Assembly (NCBI RefSeq): GCF_008329945.1
Contig: NZ_CP035807.1
Coordinates: 434,001-498,000 of the forward strand
DNA: 64,000 bases
Source: Thiospirochaeta perfilievii
Lineage (GTDB): Bacteria > Spirochaetota > Spirochaetia > DSM-2461
Direction: 5' to 3'
The position numbers and the translations under genes were made by a program. How positions within the stretch are numbered: position 1 is the first letter of the stretch; each line of letters starts with the position of its first letter. The notes beneath the pieces were generated by a model. That model was not told the origin of the DNA, searched no databases, and saw only the letters and a list, made by a program, of their open reading frames with translations. Below are positions 27,273 to 36,025 of this stretch, piece after piece.

Positions 27273-28183
27273 AGAAAAGATCTTATCTCACTCATAAATA
27301 TATCACCATACTCTAATAGTTTTTTATTCCCTACTCCATTTACAAGTAAAAAGTCATCAGAAGTTTCAGGTTTTAAATTACTCATATCAGTTAATGTCTT
27401 ATCTGAGAAAACAACATATGGTGGAACGTTTTTCTCCCTAGCAATATCTAATCTTACCCTACGTAATCTTTCAAATAGTTCTTCATCCTTAGTTAAAGTT
27501 ATAGCTTCCCTACTTTTTTTACTCTTCTCAATCACAGGTTTAAACATAGAGGTTTTTATTCGTCCATATAGAAGATCTGTCCCCTTTTCAGATATAACTA
27601 AAGCGTTGTACCTTTCACTATCCTGAATTAGGCACTCTTGACCTAATAACTCATCTATTACTAAGTGCCAAAACTCTTTTGGCTTACTCTTACCTATACC
27701 AAAAGTCTTAATTTTATCATGTTCAAACTTTAAAATTTTACTACTCTTAGAACCTCTTACTACATCAATAGTATGATTTATTCCAAAATTTTGACCTGTT
27801 CTAGCAATAGCAGATAAAATCATCTGGGAGTCTACAGTTATATCAATTAACTCATTTTCGTTGTTACAAACATCACAATTATTACAGTTTCCTGGGTGTT
27901 CCTCTTCAAAATAACTTAAAAGTTGCTTTCTTCTGCAGACATTCCTTGAAGCATATCTAAGTATTTTATTAAGATTATGTCTAGACTTCTCCTGTTCATG
28001 AATATCCTCAATTTTATTAATAAAGTAGTTTATTTTAACACTATCACCTCGACTAAAAAGTAGTATACACTCTGAGTCTGATCCATCTCGACCTGCACGA
28101 CTGGTCTCTTGATAATACCCTTCAATATTTTTTGGTAAGTCTCCATGGATTACATACTTAATATTACTCTTATCAATACCCAT
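27266..28183 (-). pseudogene. Truncated recQ copy (end of helicase core, RQC and HRDC domains only)
   Basis: This 305-codon frame corresponds to the C-terminal half of the full recQ at 36026-37807. It starts at MGIDKSNIKY, so motifs I-IV with the ATP site are missing and it cannot be a helicase. Up to NLKP (about 272 residues) I count five amino-acid differences from the full copy, one of them Gly to Ser in the motif VI arginine-finger segment (ETSRAGRDG). The last 33 residues differ clearly. Zinc-binding cysteines (CNNCDVC) and the HRDC tail are intact. Either a recombination remnant or a separate RQC-HRDC protein; the first is more likely. Confidence 0.8.
27369..28183 (-). repeat. Direct repeat copy A (recQ segment, 815 bp)
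   Basis: This stretch aligns end to end with 36126-36940 in the same orientation, with equal length and only scattered substitutions. Similarity stops sharply at both ends. The pair brackets the 28184-36125 segment. Confidence 0.85.
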
Positions 28184-28286
28184 ATGGAAAGAAGCTCTTA
28201 TATACTACTAAGTATTTACATTTTTAATATATCTAGCATTAATAAACGCCTTTGTTTGAATAAGTTATTTATGTTATTATATTTTT

Positions 28287-28450
28287 ATGATCGAAAATAC
28301 TGATTCATTAAAAAAAGATATTGCACAACGTCTAAATGTTTTAAATCCAGAGAAAATAATACTGATTTAAATTTCTCCTCTCTAGAAAAGCTTATAGAGC
28401 TTACTGATTATGCTGTTGAAGGTAGATATGGTCTAATATATATGGACTGA
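28287..28450 (+). pseudogene. Remnant of a nucleotidyltransferase/HEPN toxin-antitoxin pair
   Basis: A short frame begins with ATG at 28287 and reads like the start of a minimal nucleotidyltransferase (SLKKDIAQRLNVLNPEKIIL), just before where GSxxxG would come, then stops. The following bases in another frame read SSLEKLIELTDYAVEGRYG, typical of a HEPN partner. The NTP-binding motif and the rest of both genes are absent. The identification rests on short matches. The other bases between 28184 and 28481 show nothing I can interpret. Confidence 0.4.
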
Positions 28451-28481
28451 TTCGGATTGTTAGACTATTAGGATAAATTCA

Positions 28482-30224
28482 TTATTCTATTAAGAATTCA
28501 ATTAAGACTTTACCTTTATCAAGTTCTCCTTCAATTATAATCTCCGTTTCATCTGTTGTGGTTACTTGATCAAAACATCTAAAGGAGTAAGGAATTATAA
28601 TAAAAGACTCTTCCAATGAAGCTCTTACAACCCCTTGTAAAGGATATGAGTTTGAATTAATTTGTAGATTACCCCAATAAGGGTTCAGAACCAACTCTTC
28701 ACCAGTATAATCATCAACTACTGATGGAAATGAATCAGCTCCATCTTCATTTAAAAGTTGTATCCATTCCAGTAAGAAATCTTCACTTCTAGAACTCAAA
28801 GCAAAGGATAAATTCTCCCAACCTGTTTTGTCACTAATCAGAAGTTTCTTTAAAAAAATAAGTCCGCTAGAGTTATCCAATACACCAGGCTTTTGGGAGT
28901 TCCATCTAATTCCTCCATGTTTCCAAACTAGATAAGAAAGAAAAGCTGCAACTCCTCCTCTTTTTCCTACGCTATCTAATGATCCGTCTAAATCTGGACC
29001 GTTAAACGAAAAGTGACCGGTATTTTCCAGAAACTTAGAGAGAAAGGCAAGGTTTCCTCCGGATTCTCCAAATCCGCATAAACTCTCTGTTAAGTGTGCA
29101 AGCCCTTCGTCTAAAAAAAGTTCTTCAGGTTTTGTATTCACAATTCCAGCTTGACCTGGTAAATAGACTTTATTTGAGTAGTTTATCATATGGGTCATTT
29201 CGTGGCAAAAGGTGGCAGTTAAAGAGTTTACAGAATACGCAAAATCATCTGGTGAAGCTGATGGATCTCCAAGGTAGATTATATCTATTTGATTACTAAA
29301 GATATTATACTCATCAGAGTCTATATTATCGTTATATTCATAAAAGTCCGCTGTGTTGAAAAAACCTATAGCCACTTCTTCTTCATTTATTTTAGGTGAT
29401 ATTAATACATCCACTTTACTGTTTTTGTTTATATCTGCCCAATATCCCCAGATAGCTTTAACTCTGAGAATGCCTATCTTAGATATATTTAGCCACAATT
29501 CCTCTAATAACTCTTCATTTTTATTAGAGTTTTCATCCAACCAGAAATTCACTTCATCTGATGTAAATTCTAGAGAAGCTCTCACTATATGAGGATCATT
29601 TCCAGGATTTGCGGTATTTGGTAATATAAACTCCTTTACAGTCTCATCTAGAGTTCTTTTTCCCATAGAATTATACAGTAGATTCCCGTATTGTCTCTGA
29701 GGTCTTATATTTGAAGATTTAAGGTTTAAAAAATGATTTCCCTCTAAAGTTTGAGAAGCTCCAGAACTTATCATATTACGTGCAGGTATATTTATATTCA
29801 TATTAGAACTTCCAAATGAATATATTACTGGAGAGTAGATCCCCAGTGGTAGAATATAATGATTAACCTCTTGGTATATAGACCTCGTTATAATATCTCC
29901 TTCTGATAATATTTTAGAAATAATATCTATTGAGATAGTATCTAGGATTTTATCTCTCTTTTGAGCTGTTATTTGATGAGTACCTTTGGACAGTCTGCTG
30001 TACAAAGTATCTCCCTCTCCAAGTTTACCATCAATATTTGAATACCATTCTATTTCATTATCCCATTGGTCAAGTGAAAAGAAAATTAAATCCTCTACTT
30101 CATATATTGACTCTGACGATGGGATTAAGATCATTGAATCTAAAACTTTTGTCCTATTCAGATCAGTAACATTACATGAGAATATTAATAAACAAACAAT
30201 AAAACTAAAAACAAACTTTTTCAA
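28482..30224 (-). CDS. Lipoprotein zinc metallopeptidase (M30-like)
   Basis: This 580-residue protein has a lipoprotein signal (Cys17 in LIFSCNV). A first domain (about 30-130) looks like a beta-sandwich. The catalytic motif is TFCHEMTHMINYSNK (HExxH) and the third ligand lies in LFLDEGLAHLTESL about 35 residues on, as in M30 hyicolysin-type and related surface peptidases. The C-terminal part (about 500-580) may be another beta domain. It is likely exposed on the cell surface or in the periplasm and degrades proteins. It is the last gene of a five-gene run of exported proteins. Confidence 0.75.
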   Translation of the reverse strand: MKKFVFSFIVCLLIFSCNVTDLNRTKVLDSMILIPSSESIYEVEDLIFFSLDQWDNEIEWYSNIDGKLGEGDTLYSRLSKGTHQITAQKRDKILDTISIDIISKILSEGDIITRSIYQEVNHYILPLGIYSPVIYSFGSSNMNINIPARNMISSGASQTLEGNHFLNLKSSNIRPQRQYGNLLYNSMGKRTLDETVKEFILPNTANPGNDPHIVRASLEFTSDEVNFWLDENSNKNEELLEELWLNISKIGILRVKAIWGYWADINKNSKVDVLISPKINEEEVAIGFFNTADFYEYNDNIDSDEYNIFSNQIDIIYLGDPSASPDDFAYSVNSLTATFCHEMTHMINYSNKVYLPGQAGIVNTKPEELFLDEGLAHLTESLCGFGESGGNLAFLSKFLENTGHFSFNGPDLDGSLDSVGKRGGVAAFLSYLVWKHGGIRWNSQKPGVLDNSSGLIFLKKLLISDKTGWENLSFALSSRSEDFLLEWIQLLNEDGADSFPSVVDDYTGEELVLNPYWGNLQINSNSYPLQGVVRASLEESFIIIPYSFRCFDQVTTTDETEIIIEGELDKGKVLIEFLIE

Positions 30225-30229
30225 TTTTT

Positions 30230-30943
30230 TTAATCCAGGTTAAAGTATAAACTAGAGCCAAGGGACTCACTAAATGAGTAATAGAAAGATGACACAAAAA
30301 GAGGATCTCCACTGATATATTGCGCATCAACCTTACAATAATAGTCACTTCCTTCCTGAAGAGTTCCTCCATCTATAATACATGTTAAATCACTAGATGA
30401 TTTTGTATAAATAAGGTTCCCATCTCGATAAACTTTGACTTGGTAGATACTTGCCCCGAGTACTTCAGACCAACCCATATGGATCTTGTCTTCTGAAGAA
30501 AGAGTATTACCCTCTAGAGCCGAAAGGCTGTTATCATCCTGAAGCATATTTATTTCTGCTTTTTTACTAAGCCCGTGATATTGAACATCACTAATAAGGG
30601 TTTCTTCAATTAAAGCACTTTTAACCCGTATCTCATAAGCGCCACTAGCTGATACAGGAATTTCTCCATAATAACTACCTTCTTCAAAATTAAAGGTTAG
30701 AAGAGAAGCTACTCCTGTGTCATTTAGGATAATAACATTACTACCAGTAACTAAATTTCCATCAGATCCTTCTAGAAAAACCTTTGCTTTCGAATTAGAA
30801 CTGCTACTCCCTTCTATTACGATTTTTATATTTAGAACATTATTATTTGAAGAGTTTTGCCTATCAATCATTTCACATGATAATAAAAGAGTTGGGATTA
30901 AAATTATTAACAAATTATTCAAGATTTTTCTCATATTCACCAT
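30230..30943 (-). CDS. Lipoprotein with fibronectin-like repeats, function unknown
   Basis: This 237-residue protein has an N-terminal lipoprotein signal ending TLLLSC (Cys23). The remainder is beta-rich. Residues about 35-125 look like one Ig-like sandwich (YYGEIPVSASGAYEIRVKS) and about 135-225 like a second of fibronectin type III appearance (MGWSEVLGASIYQVKVYRDG). No catalytic motif is seen. It lies between the metallopeptidase (5 bases away) and the propeller lipoprotein (0 bases), and it probably acts as a binding or scaffold partner on the surface. Confidence 0.7.
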   Translation of the reverse strand: MVNMRKILNNLLIILIPTLLLSCEMIDRQNSSNNNVLNIKIVIEGSSSSNSKAKVFLEGSDGNLVTGSNVIILNDTGVASLLTFNFEEGSYYGEIPVSASGAYEIRVKSALIEETLISDVQYHGLSKKAEINMLQDDNSLSALEGNTLSSEDKIHMGWSEVLGASIYQVKVYRDGNLIYTKSSSDLTCIIDGGTLQEGSDYYCKVDAQYISGDPLFVSSFYYSFSESLGSSLYFNLD

Positions 30944-32194
30944 TTAATCCTCCATCCTTATCGAGACTATCTTTTCTGTTTGTAGAATGTGTAAAATATC
31001 ATTATTATATGGCATATATCCTTGCCATCGGTATCCAGGAACACCTAAATCCTCGTTTTTACCAAGTAGTTGTCCTGTTTTTTTGTTATATACTCTTAGA
31101 GCATCTGAATCAACTACATATAATTTATTGCCATACACAACTGGCTTACAATCTCTGGTATACTTTATCTCATCATTCCAGATTATATCTCCTGTAGGAA
31201 TATGAACACATTTTAGAAATCCATAAATCGTTGAGTAACCATATTCTCCATCAATAGTTGTGTAATTAGAGCTATAATTACCAACTCTTTCATAAATTAT
31301 GGTTCCAGTATTTTTATCTATTAAAGCTGCTCCGTCAGATGTTGCTAGATATAGATAATCCTCATCATAAAATTGAAGATGATATGCATTAGCACCAACC
31401 CATCCAGCATACTCAAATCCTCTCTCCCAGAGTTTGTTATATTCATTATCTAAAGCATAGAGCTTTATATCACTTTGATGGTAATCTGAAGTTTCTGTAA
31501 CCTCTTGATCTTCTGGTATACTTGAACCTGCCCCACCGGAAAGTATATACATGCCATCAACATTAAATAGAGGCTGAGTTCTAAATAAAGAGTCCAATCT
31601 CGAACCTTGGAGGATAACTTCTGGAACTATTGCATCTGGTTCTGAGTTTGTAAAATCTAGTTCTGAAATATCCACCATGGATAGTTTAATAGCTTCATCA
31701 GAAAATGAATTAGATGTGTCACAAGTTGAGAAGTACAATTTATTATTATGTATCACAGACCAATAACCATTTAATCCAACTTCAGGATTATCCATCATAT
31801 CCTTGAATCTAAATTTATAAATAATTTCCCCTGTGTTTTGATCTGTAAAATAAAGATTATAGTCCTGTTCCTCTTCATACACTGTGTAGACCAAGGATAC
31901 AATAAATCCTTCCCAAAGAGCAGGGTTTGTTGATGGATCTACTTCGGAATTCCTCCATAACAATTCCCCTGTTGTGAGATTGGTTTTACTTAAACCATTA
32001 TCAAGCACTTCTGAAATATATAATACATCTACTACAAGTAAAGACTCATAGAGATTGGTATTATTATAGTTATTATCCATCTGTTTAACTATTATAGGTT
32101 CAAATGTATTATTGGAGGAACCTTTTATAGGATAGTATGAACACCCGCAAAGGGATGTTCCTAATATAAATATAAGAATATTTTTATAAATCAT
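30944..32194 (-). CDS. PQQ-like beta-propeller lipoprotein
   Basis: This 416-residue protein has a lipoprotein signal (SLCGC, Cys17/18 region). It then has repeated blades of about 40 residues with the pattern of quinoprotein-type propellers, such as LTTGELLWR, TGEIIYKFR, NTGTIIYERVG, TGDIIWNDE and KKTGQLLGK. The recurring xTGxxxW/Y element is visible six or more times. No PQQ-binding residues can be claimed. Such BamB-like propellers usually bind other proteins. Its 3' end is immediately followed by the next lipoprotein gene and its start overlaps the upstream gene by 4 bases. Confidence 0.75.
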   Translation of the reverse strand: MIYKNILIFILGTSLCGCSYYPIKGSSNNTFEPIIVKQMDNNYNNTNLYESLLVVDVLYISEVLDNGLSKTNLTTGELLWRNSEVDPSTNPALWEGFIVSLVYTVYEEEQDYNLYFTDQNTGEIIYKFRFKDMMDNPEVGLNGYWSVIHNNKLYFSTCDTSNSFSDEAIKLSMVDISELDFTNSEPDAIVPEVILQGSRLDSLFRTQPLFNVDGMYILSGGAGSSIPEDQEVTETSDYHQSDIKLYALDNEYNKLWERGFEYAGWVGANAYHLQFYDEDYLYLATSDGAALIDKNTGTIIYERVGNYSSNYTTIDGEYGYSTIYGFLKCVHIPTGDIIWNDEIKYTRDCKPVVYGNKLYVVDSDALRVYNKKTGQLLGKNEDLGVPGYRWQGYMPYNNDILHILQTEKIVSIRMED

Positions 32195-33420
32195 TTAAAC
32201 CCCATACTTTTTTTAATTTTAGTAACTTCTCCATCTTCTAGGTGGTAAATCTTCGCTGTAAGATCATCATTAAACCTATTCGCTTTAATATTTGCACTAG
32301 TTGGAGGTGTTGAACGTGCATGGTCTACTTTTACATAACGTATATAGTCTAAAGGTGTTCCTGGTATTTTTTGTGAACCCTGAGAAATAAAACCATCATT
32401 TGCTCTACCTCCGATTATGTCTCCCCACTCTGTTTTGTAGTTTTTAACCCATTTTTCAGCTGAGAAACACTGGTGTGATTTCGTTACGAAGTATGCAGCT
32501 TTCCAGAACTGAGTAACTGCTTTTCCACCATTTACCCATCCTGCAACACCATAAGCAGTTTGAAGTTTATTCATTCCACTTCTCATGTCTTTCTCACCAT
32601 CCTGTGCCATTCTAAGAGGGTCATTATCCGTTCCAACTATATGACCTATCTTTATATCTTTTGGTAACTTACTACCTCCAGATATATATTTATCTCTGTA
32701 TTTGTAGTGTTTCTTTGTTGCCCAATAAGTTACTGGATATTTAATCCATCCTTTTTTCTTCCATTTTACAGCAAGGTACTTAGTAGTTTTGTAAACATAT
32801 TTTACTTTTTCAATCTTTGTATCCCTAACATATTTTTTTACAAAGGTACTATTTCGTCCCATATCTGTTATCTCTTTGATGGATGAGTCTGCTTTACTTT
32901 TATTAACTACAGTATCAAAGAGTTCTCTCATTGGTACCTCAGATACTTCGTCGGCGATATTCAACACTAAGTTTAGTTGTGCAGTATCATGTAATCCAAT
33001 TAAATCCAAGATAATACTTAAATACTCCCCAAATGGTAAGGCTGATACTATACCAGTTACACCTCTTTGGTGTACTTTTACATCAGTTAATATTCTTGTC
33101 CTTAGTGTAGAGTAACCATAATCAAGGCCTGCAAACCCAACAACAGGTGAATCTACGGAAATAAATGCATCTATATTACTATTTTTAGCAAGTTCCATTT
33201 TTTTTACATAAGCCGCACCTTTTAAACCACCTTGGCTGTGTCCAATTACTACCTGATCTTTAGTGGATTTATTATCATTGTAAATAGTCTGAGACTTACT
33301 TTCCAGTGATGTACTGAAATCATGAGAATCAAAATTAAAACCATAAATAATGACATCTTCACTATAAACATTAACAAATATAAAAATAAATAATAAGAAT
33401 AAAGTTATTTTTTTCATCAC
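32191..33420 (-). CDS. Secreted alpha/beta hydrolase (lipase-like)
   Basis: This 409-residue protein has a cleavable signal peptide (about 1-20, ending VYS). The nucleophile elbow VIGHSQGGLKG is at about residue 58-68, giving Ser62 as the likely nucleophile, with VDSPVVGFAG after it. The C-terminal half holds a candidate Asp/His region ending DGFISQGSQ and VKVDHARS. The order resembles secreted lipases or PGAP1-like esterases. No lid motif can be assigned. It belongs to the five-gene exported cluster, overlapping the propeller lipoprotein gene by 4 bases. Confidence 0.7.
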   Translation of the reverse strand: MMKKITLFLLFIFIFVNVYSEDVIIYGFNFDSHDFSTSLESKSQTIYNDNKSTKDQVVIGHSQGGLKGAAYVKKMELAKNSNIDAFISVDSPVVGFAGLDYGYSTLRTRILTDVKVHQRGVTGIVSALPFGEYLSIILDLIGLHDTAQLNLVLNIADEVSEVPMRELFDTVVNKSKADSSIKEITDMGRNSTFVKKYVRDTKIEKVKYVYKTTKYLAVKWKKKGWIKYPVTYWATKKHYKYRDKYISGGSKLPKDIKIGHIVGTDNDPLRMAQDGEKDMRSGMNKLQTAYGVAGWVNGGKAVTQFWKAAYFVTKSHQCFSAEKWVKNYKTEWGDIIGGRANDGFISQGSQKIPGTPLDYIRYVKVDHARSTPPTSANIKANRFNDDLTAKIYHLEDGEVTKIKKSMGFK

Positions 33421-33427
33421 ACTCTCC

Positions 33428-34447
33428 CTATAGTCCCACTCGGAAGAGACTATCTTCCAATGTATTTAGTTCAACATCTTCGTATAACTCAATAAATATC
33501 TCAGTAAAGTTAGGATCTGTGGGATCTCCTAACCATGGTTCAACATCAGCTTCAGAAATAGAACCTTCTTCTACTAGGGTAGCAATTTCATCTTTAGATA
33601 TCTCAGGAATATCATCAAGTGTTTCGTAAGTTTCAATATCTGCATCATCAATAGAGATTTCCATGTTTAAATTATTATGAACAGCTGTATATCTTCCTGT
33701 TTTTATTAGTTCTCCATTTTCATCTTCATGGAAAAGGTCATAGGTATTAACTGTCATTATAGTTCCGTCAGACTCAGCTACTATCATCTCTGTAGATGCT
33801 AGTGTGTTCTCTTCTGTATCAAAGCTAAGTTTGTAACTTAAAACATCTTGGGTATAATCGTTATATACACCCCCGGTCTGTTCAAAAGCTGATGATGGTA
33901 GAGAGACTGTTAGGATCCCTGGTGTAACATCTTCAACATCAAATGATAATCGTTTTGCTTCAGTTGTTATACTGTTAAGATCCAATCGACCTAATATAGG
34001 AAGCCTATTGTTTATACCTAAGAAATCATTTGATGTTGACTCTATAGGAATTCGTGCTTCCACTTCGTCTGTATCTTCAAAAAAGACAATAGTCTCTGTT
34101 GGAGAAGTTACAATTGAACGATTACGTAAATCTGAGAACTGATTTCCAGGGACATCGATTCTTGTGTATAGTTGACTATCAATTAATTTTAAAGACATTC
34201 TGTACTCTTGAGTTAATTCAGAGTCAATTCCTTTCTTATCATGTGAATAATAAGATTTTACATTTGCTGAATAACTAATAATATCTTCATCTTTATTGTC
34301 TCCATTATAAATAGAGACTTCCTGTTTTTCCAAATCCTCTAGTTTGGACGCACTGTCAATAACCACTCCATTCTCACATGAAAATAGAAACAAAGACAAG
34401 ATTAGAGAAATACTAAATACTCTCTCTTTCAAAAACTTAGTTTTCAT
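33428..34447 (-). CDS. Lipoprotein, function unknown, first gene of the exported cluster
   Basis: This 339-residue protein has a lipoprotein signal ending LFLFSC. The mature part is acidic and beta-rich (VKSYYSHDKKG, YRMSLKLIDSQLYTRID, FFEDTDEVEARI). It is vaguely like LolA/outer-membrane lipoprotein-sorting or LppX-type folds, but this is not secure. The C-terminal 60 residues are very rich in Asp and Glu. I chose the ATG at 34447, seven bases after an AAGGAA site, over the GTG two codons earlier. It is divergent from a membrane-bound LuxR-type regulator. Confidence 0.65.
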   Translation of the reverse strand: MKTKFLKERVFSISLILSLFLFSCENGVVIDSASKLEDLEKQEVSIYNGDNKDEDIISYSANVKSYYSHDKKGIDSELTQEYRMSLKLIDSQLYTRIDVPGNQFSDLRNRSIVTSPTETIVFFEDTDEVEARIPIESTSNDFLGINNRLPILGRLDLNSITTEAKRLSFDVEDVTPGILTVSLPSSAFEQTGGVYNDYTQDVLSYKLSFDTEENTLASTEMIVAESDGTIMTVNTYDLFHEDENGELIKTGRYTAVHNNLNMEISIDDADIETYETLDDIPEISKDEIATLVEEGSISEADVEPWLGDPTDPNFTEIFIELYEDVELNTLEDSLFRVGL

Positions 34448-34647
34448 ATTCACTTCCTTAATTTATTTTTTTTGATGTTCATGTTATACATCCTCTTATG
34501 AAAATACGTCCATCAACCATATAGGTGGATTTTACCAACTAACTCCATCGATAAAATAGGATTACCCGGAGAAAAGTGGGTCAACTTTTTTTATTTACCA
34601 TAGGTTTTAAAGACATAGTAATCACCTTATAGATGGAAGAATTAAAG

Positions 34648-34676
34648 TTGTCCTACTTTTGAAACGATGATATACT
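34648..34676 (+). promoter_or_regulatory. Promoter of the LuxR-type regulator gene
   Basis: TTGTCC (34648-34653) and TATACT (34671-34676) are separated by 17 bases. The minus-10 overlaps the first possible ATG (34667), so the transcript must start after it. This favours the ATG at 34688, 11 bases past the minus-10, with almost no leader. The same region must also hold the promoter for the leftward exported cluster. Confidence 0.55.
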
Positions 34677-34687
34677 TGTTAACAATT

Positions 34688-35593
34688 ATGGAACATATTA
34701 AGTTATTTTATTATTTAGCCGCATTTTTTTTGTCTATTATCTCTTTTTTAGGAATAATAATTTACTACCATTTTCAAAAAAATAAATCCTACAGACAATT
34801 TATTTTCTTACAATTGACTCTAGTGACTCTAGCTGGATCATGGTTACTACACTCCTATGTGGATATTTTACAAGTTAACCAATCTTCCTTACTCAGAGTA
34901 TTATATATGTGTAGTGAGAATATATCACTTAACACATTAGGTTGGTCTCTATCACTTTTTGCTTTAAAGCTGTTTGATATTAATAATTTTAAGATGTTGA
35001 AGTTATATATACTTCCAATAGTCTCAATAACAATGAACATCCTTTTCTTTCTTAATTTCAATAATATAATCAGATTGGGAGATTTCAGTATTCTTGATTA
35101 TTATAGTACAAGTTATTTGATCTTTGGACTTATAACTGGAATGATAATTGGTATTCTTCTCTTTATGAGGGGTAAGGAAGATAAGTCTCCAGCACAAAAT
35201 AAATTTATTTTGTTTATGTTATTTGTTGTTCCAATTCAGATAATAGATATATTATTGTCCTCTATTAGAAAAGATATAATTCTAAGCCCTCTATTATTAT
35301 CAGTGTACAATTTAGTGGTAATTAATATAGGAATTAAAAATCTATTATTACTGCATATAAAGGTAAAACAAAATAGAAATGAAAATATATCATCTAGTTT
35401 ACAGTTTACTCAAAGAGAAGCTCAAGTAGTAGATTTACTACTAGCCGGTCATACATATAAAAAAATCTCAGATTTATTATGTATATCAACTGCAACTGTT
35501 AAAACCCATATTAATCGTATATATAAGAAGGCTGATATACAGAGCCGTCAGGAGCTTAAAGATATCTATTTAGAGAGTTCCATTTATATATAA
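34688..35593 (+). CDS. Membrane-bound LuxR-family regulator (seven-helix sensor with C-terminal HTH)
   Basis: This 301-residue protein has about seven hydrophobic segments (about 5-215) and a GerE/LuxR helix-turn-helix at about 230-295, read from FTQREAQVVDLLLAGHTYKK and the recognition region STATVKTHINRIYKKA. No response-regulator receiver is present, so it seems to sense a signal in the membrane and bind DNA directly. It is divergently placed from the exported cluster, which it probably controls. The start at 34688 is chosen because the promoter covers the earlier ATG. Confidence 0.85.
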   Translation: MEHIKLFYYLAAFFLSIISFLGIIIYYHFQKNKSYRQFIFLQLTLVTLAGSWLLHSYVDILQVNQSSLLRVLYMCSENISLNTLGWSLSLFALKLFDINNFKMLKLYILPIVSITMNILFFLNFNNIIRLGDFSILDYYSTSYLIFGLITGMIIGILLFMRGKEDKSPAQNKFILFMLFVVPIQIIDILLSSIRKDIILSPLLLSVYNLVVINIGIKNLLLLHIKVKQNRNENISSSLQFTQREAQVVDLLLAGHTYKKISDLLCISTATVKTHINRIYKKADIQSRQELKDIYLESSIYI

Positions 35594-36025
35594 AATATTA
35601 AAAATAATAAATGGTTCTCCCTTGATTTATAACTTAAGTGGGATTACGTTATGAATACCCACCGTAGGTATGTGAAGGGTGTGTTATGAAAGAAGAGAGA
35701 GAGATCTGTGAAAAGTTATTGGGTTCATGGTTGTAGTAGATGATAGACATATTGATGATGTTAAGTAAGTAGAGATTTTCGTAAAATTAGGAGTTGACAC
35801 TATAAGCCAGGAGTTAAAAAAAAGAGAAGTATTCAAAATATGTCCCTGATGTTACCGGTTATATGGATATGGATTTTTTAAGTAACAAGTTCTAATTCTA
35901 ACGGGGAAGAAAGCTTGGTATGGTTATTATTGGAAACAAACAATCTGATAGTTTGTTTTGGGTAAGTATTCACAATGACAAAAATATTATCAACTCTTCC
36001 TATCCAACGATAATTAAAGTTACTC
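35594..36025. other. Gene-free stretch with decayed coding sequence
   Basis: No intact gene. Plus-strand fragments read MKEEREICEKLLGSW (from 35685), then in another frame EIFVKLGVDTISQEL and later a 40-codon frame ending IIKVTPTNIL near 36041. They look like pieces of one decayed gene with several frameshifts. I do not recognise the family. Confidence 0.35.

Noticed and set aside
30847-31197. 116-codon plus-strand frame over two lipoprotein genes
   Set aside because: It crosses the junction of two well-supported minus-strand genes and has no ribosome site.
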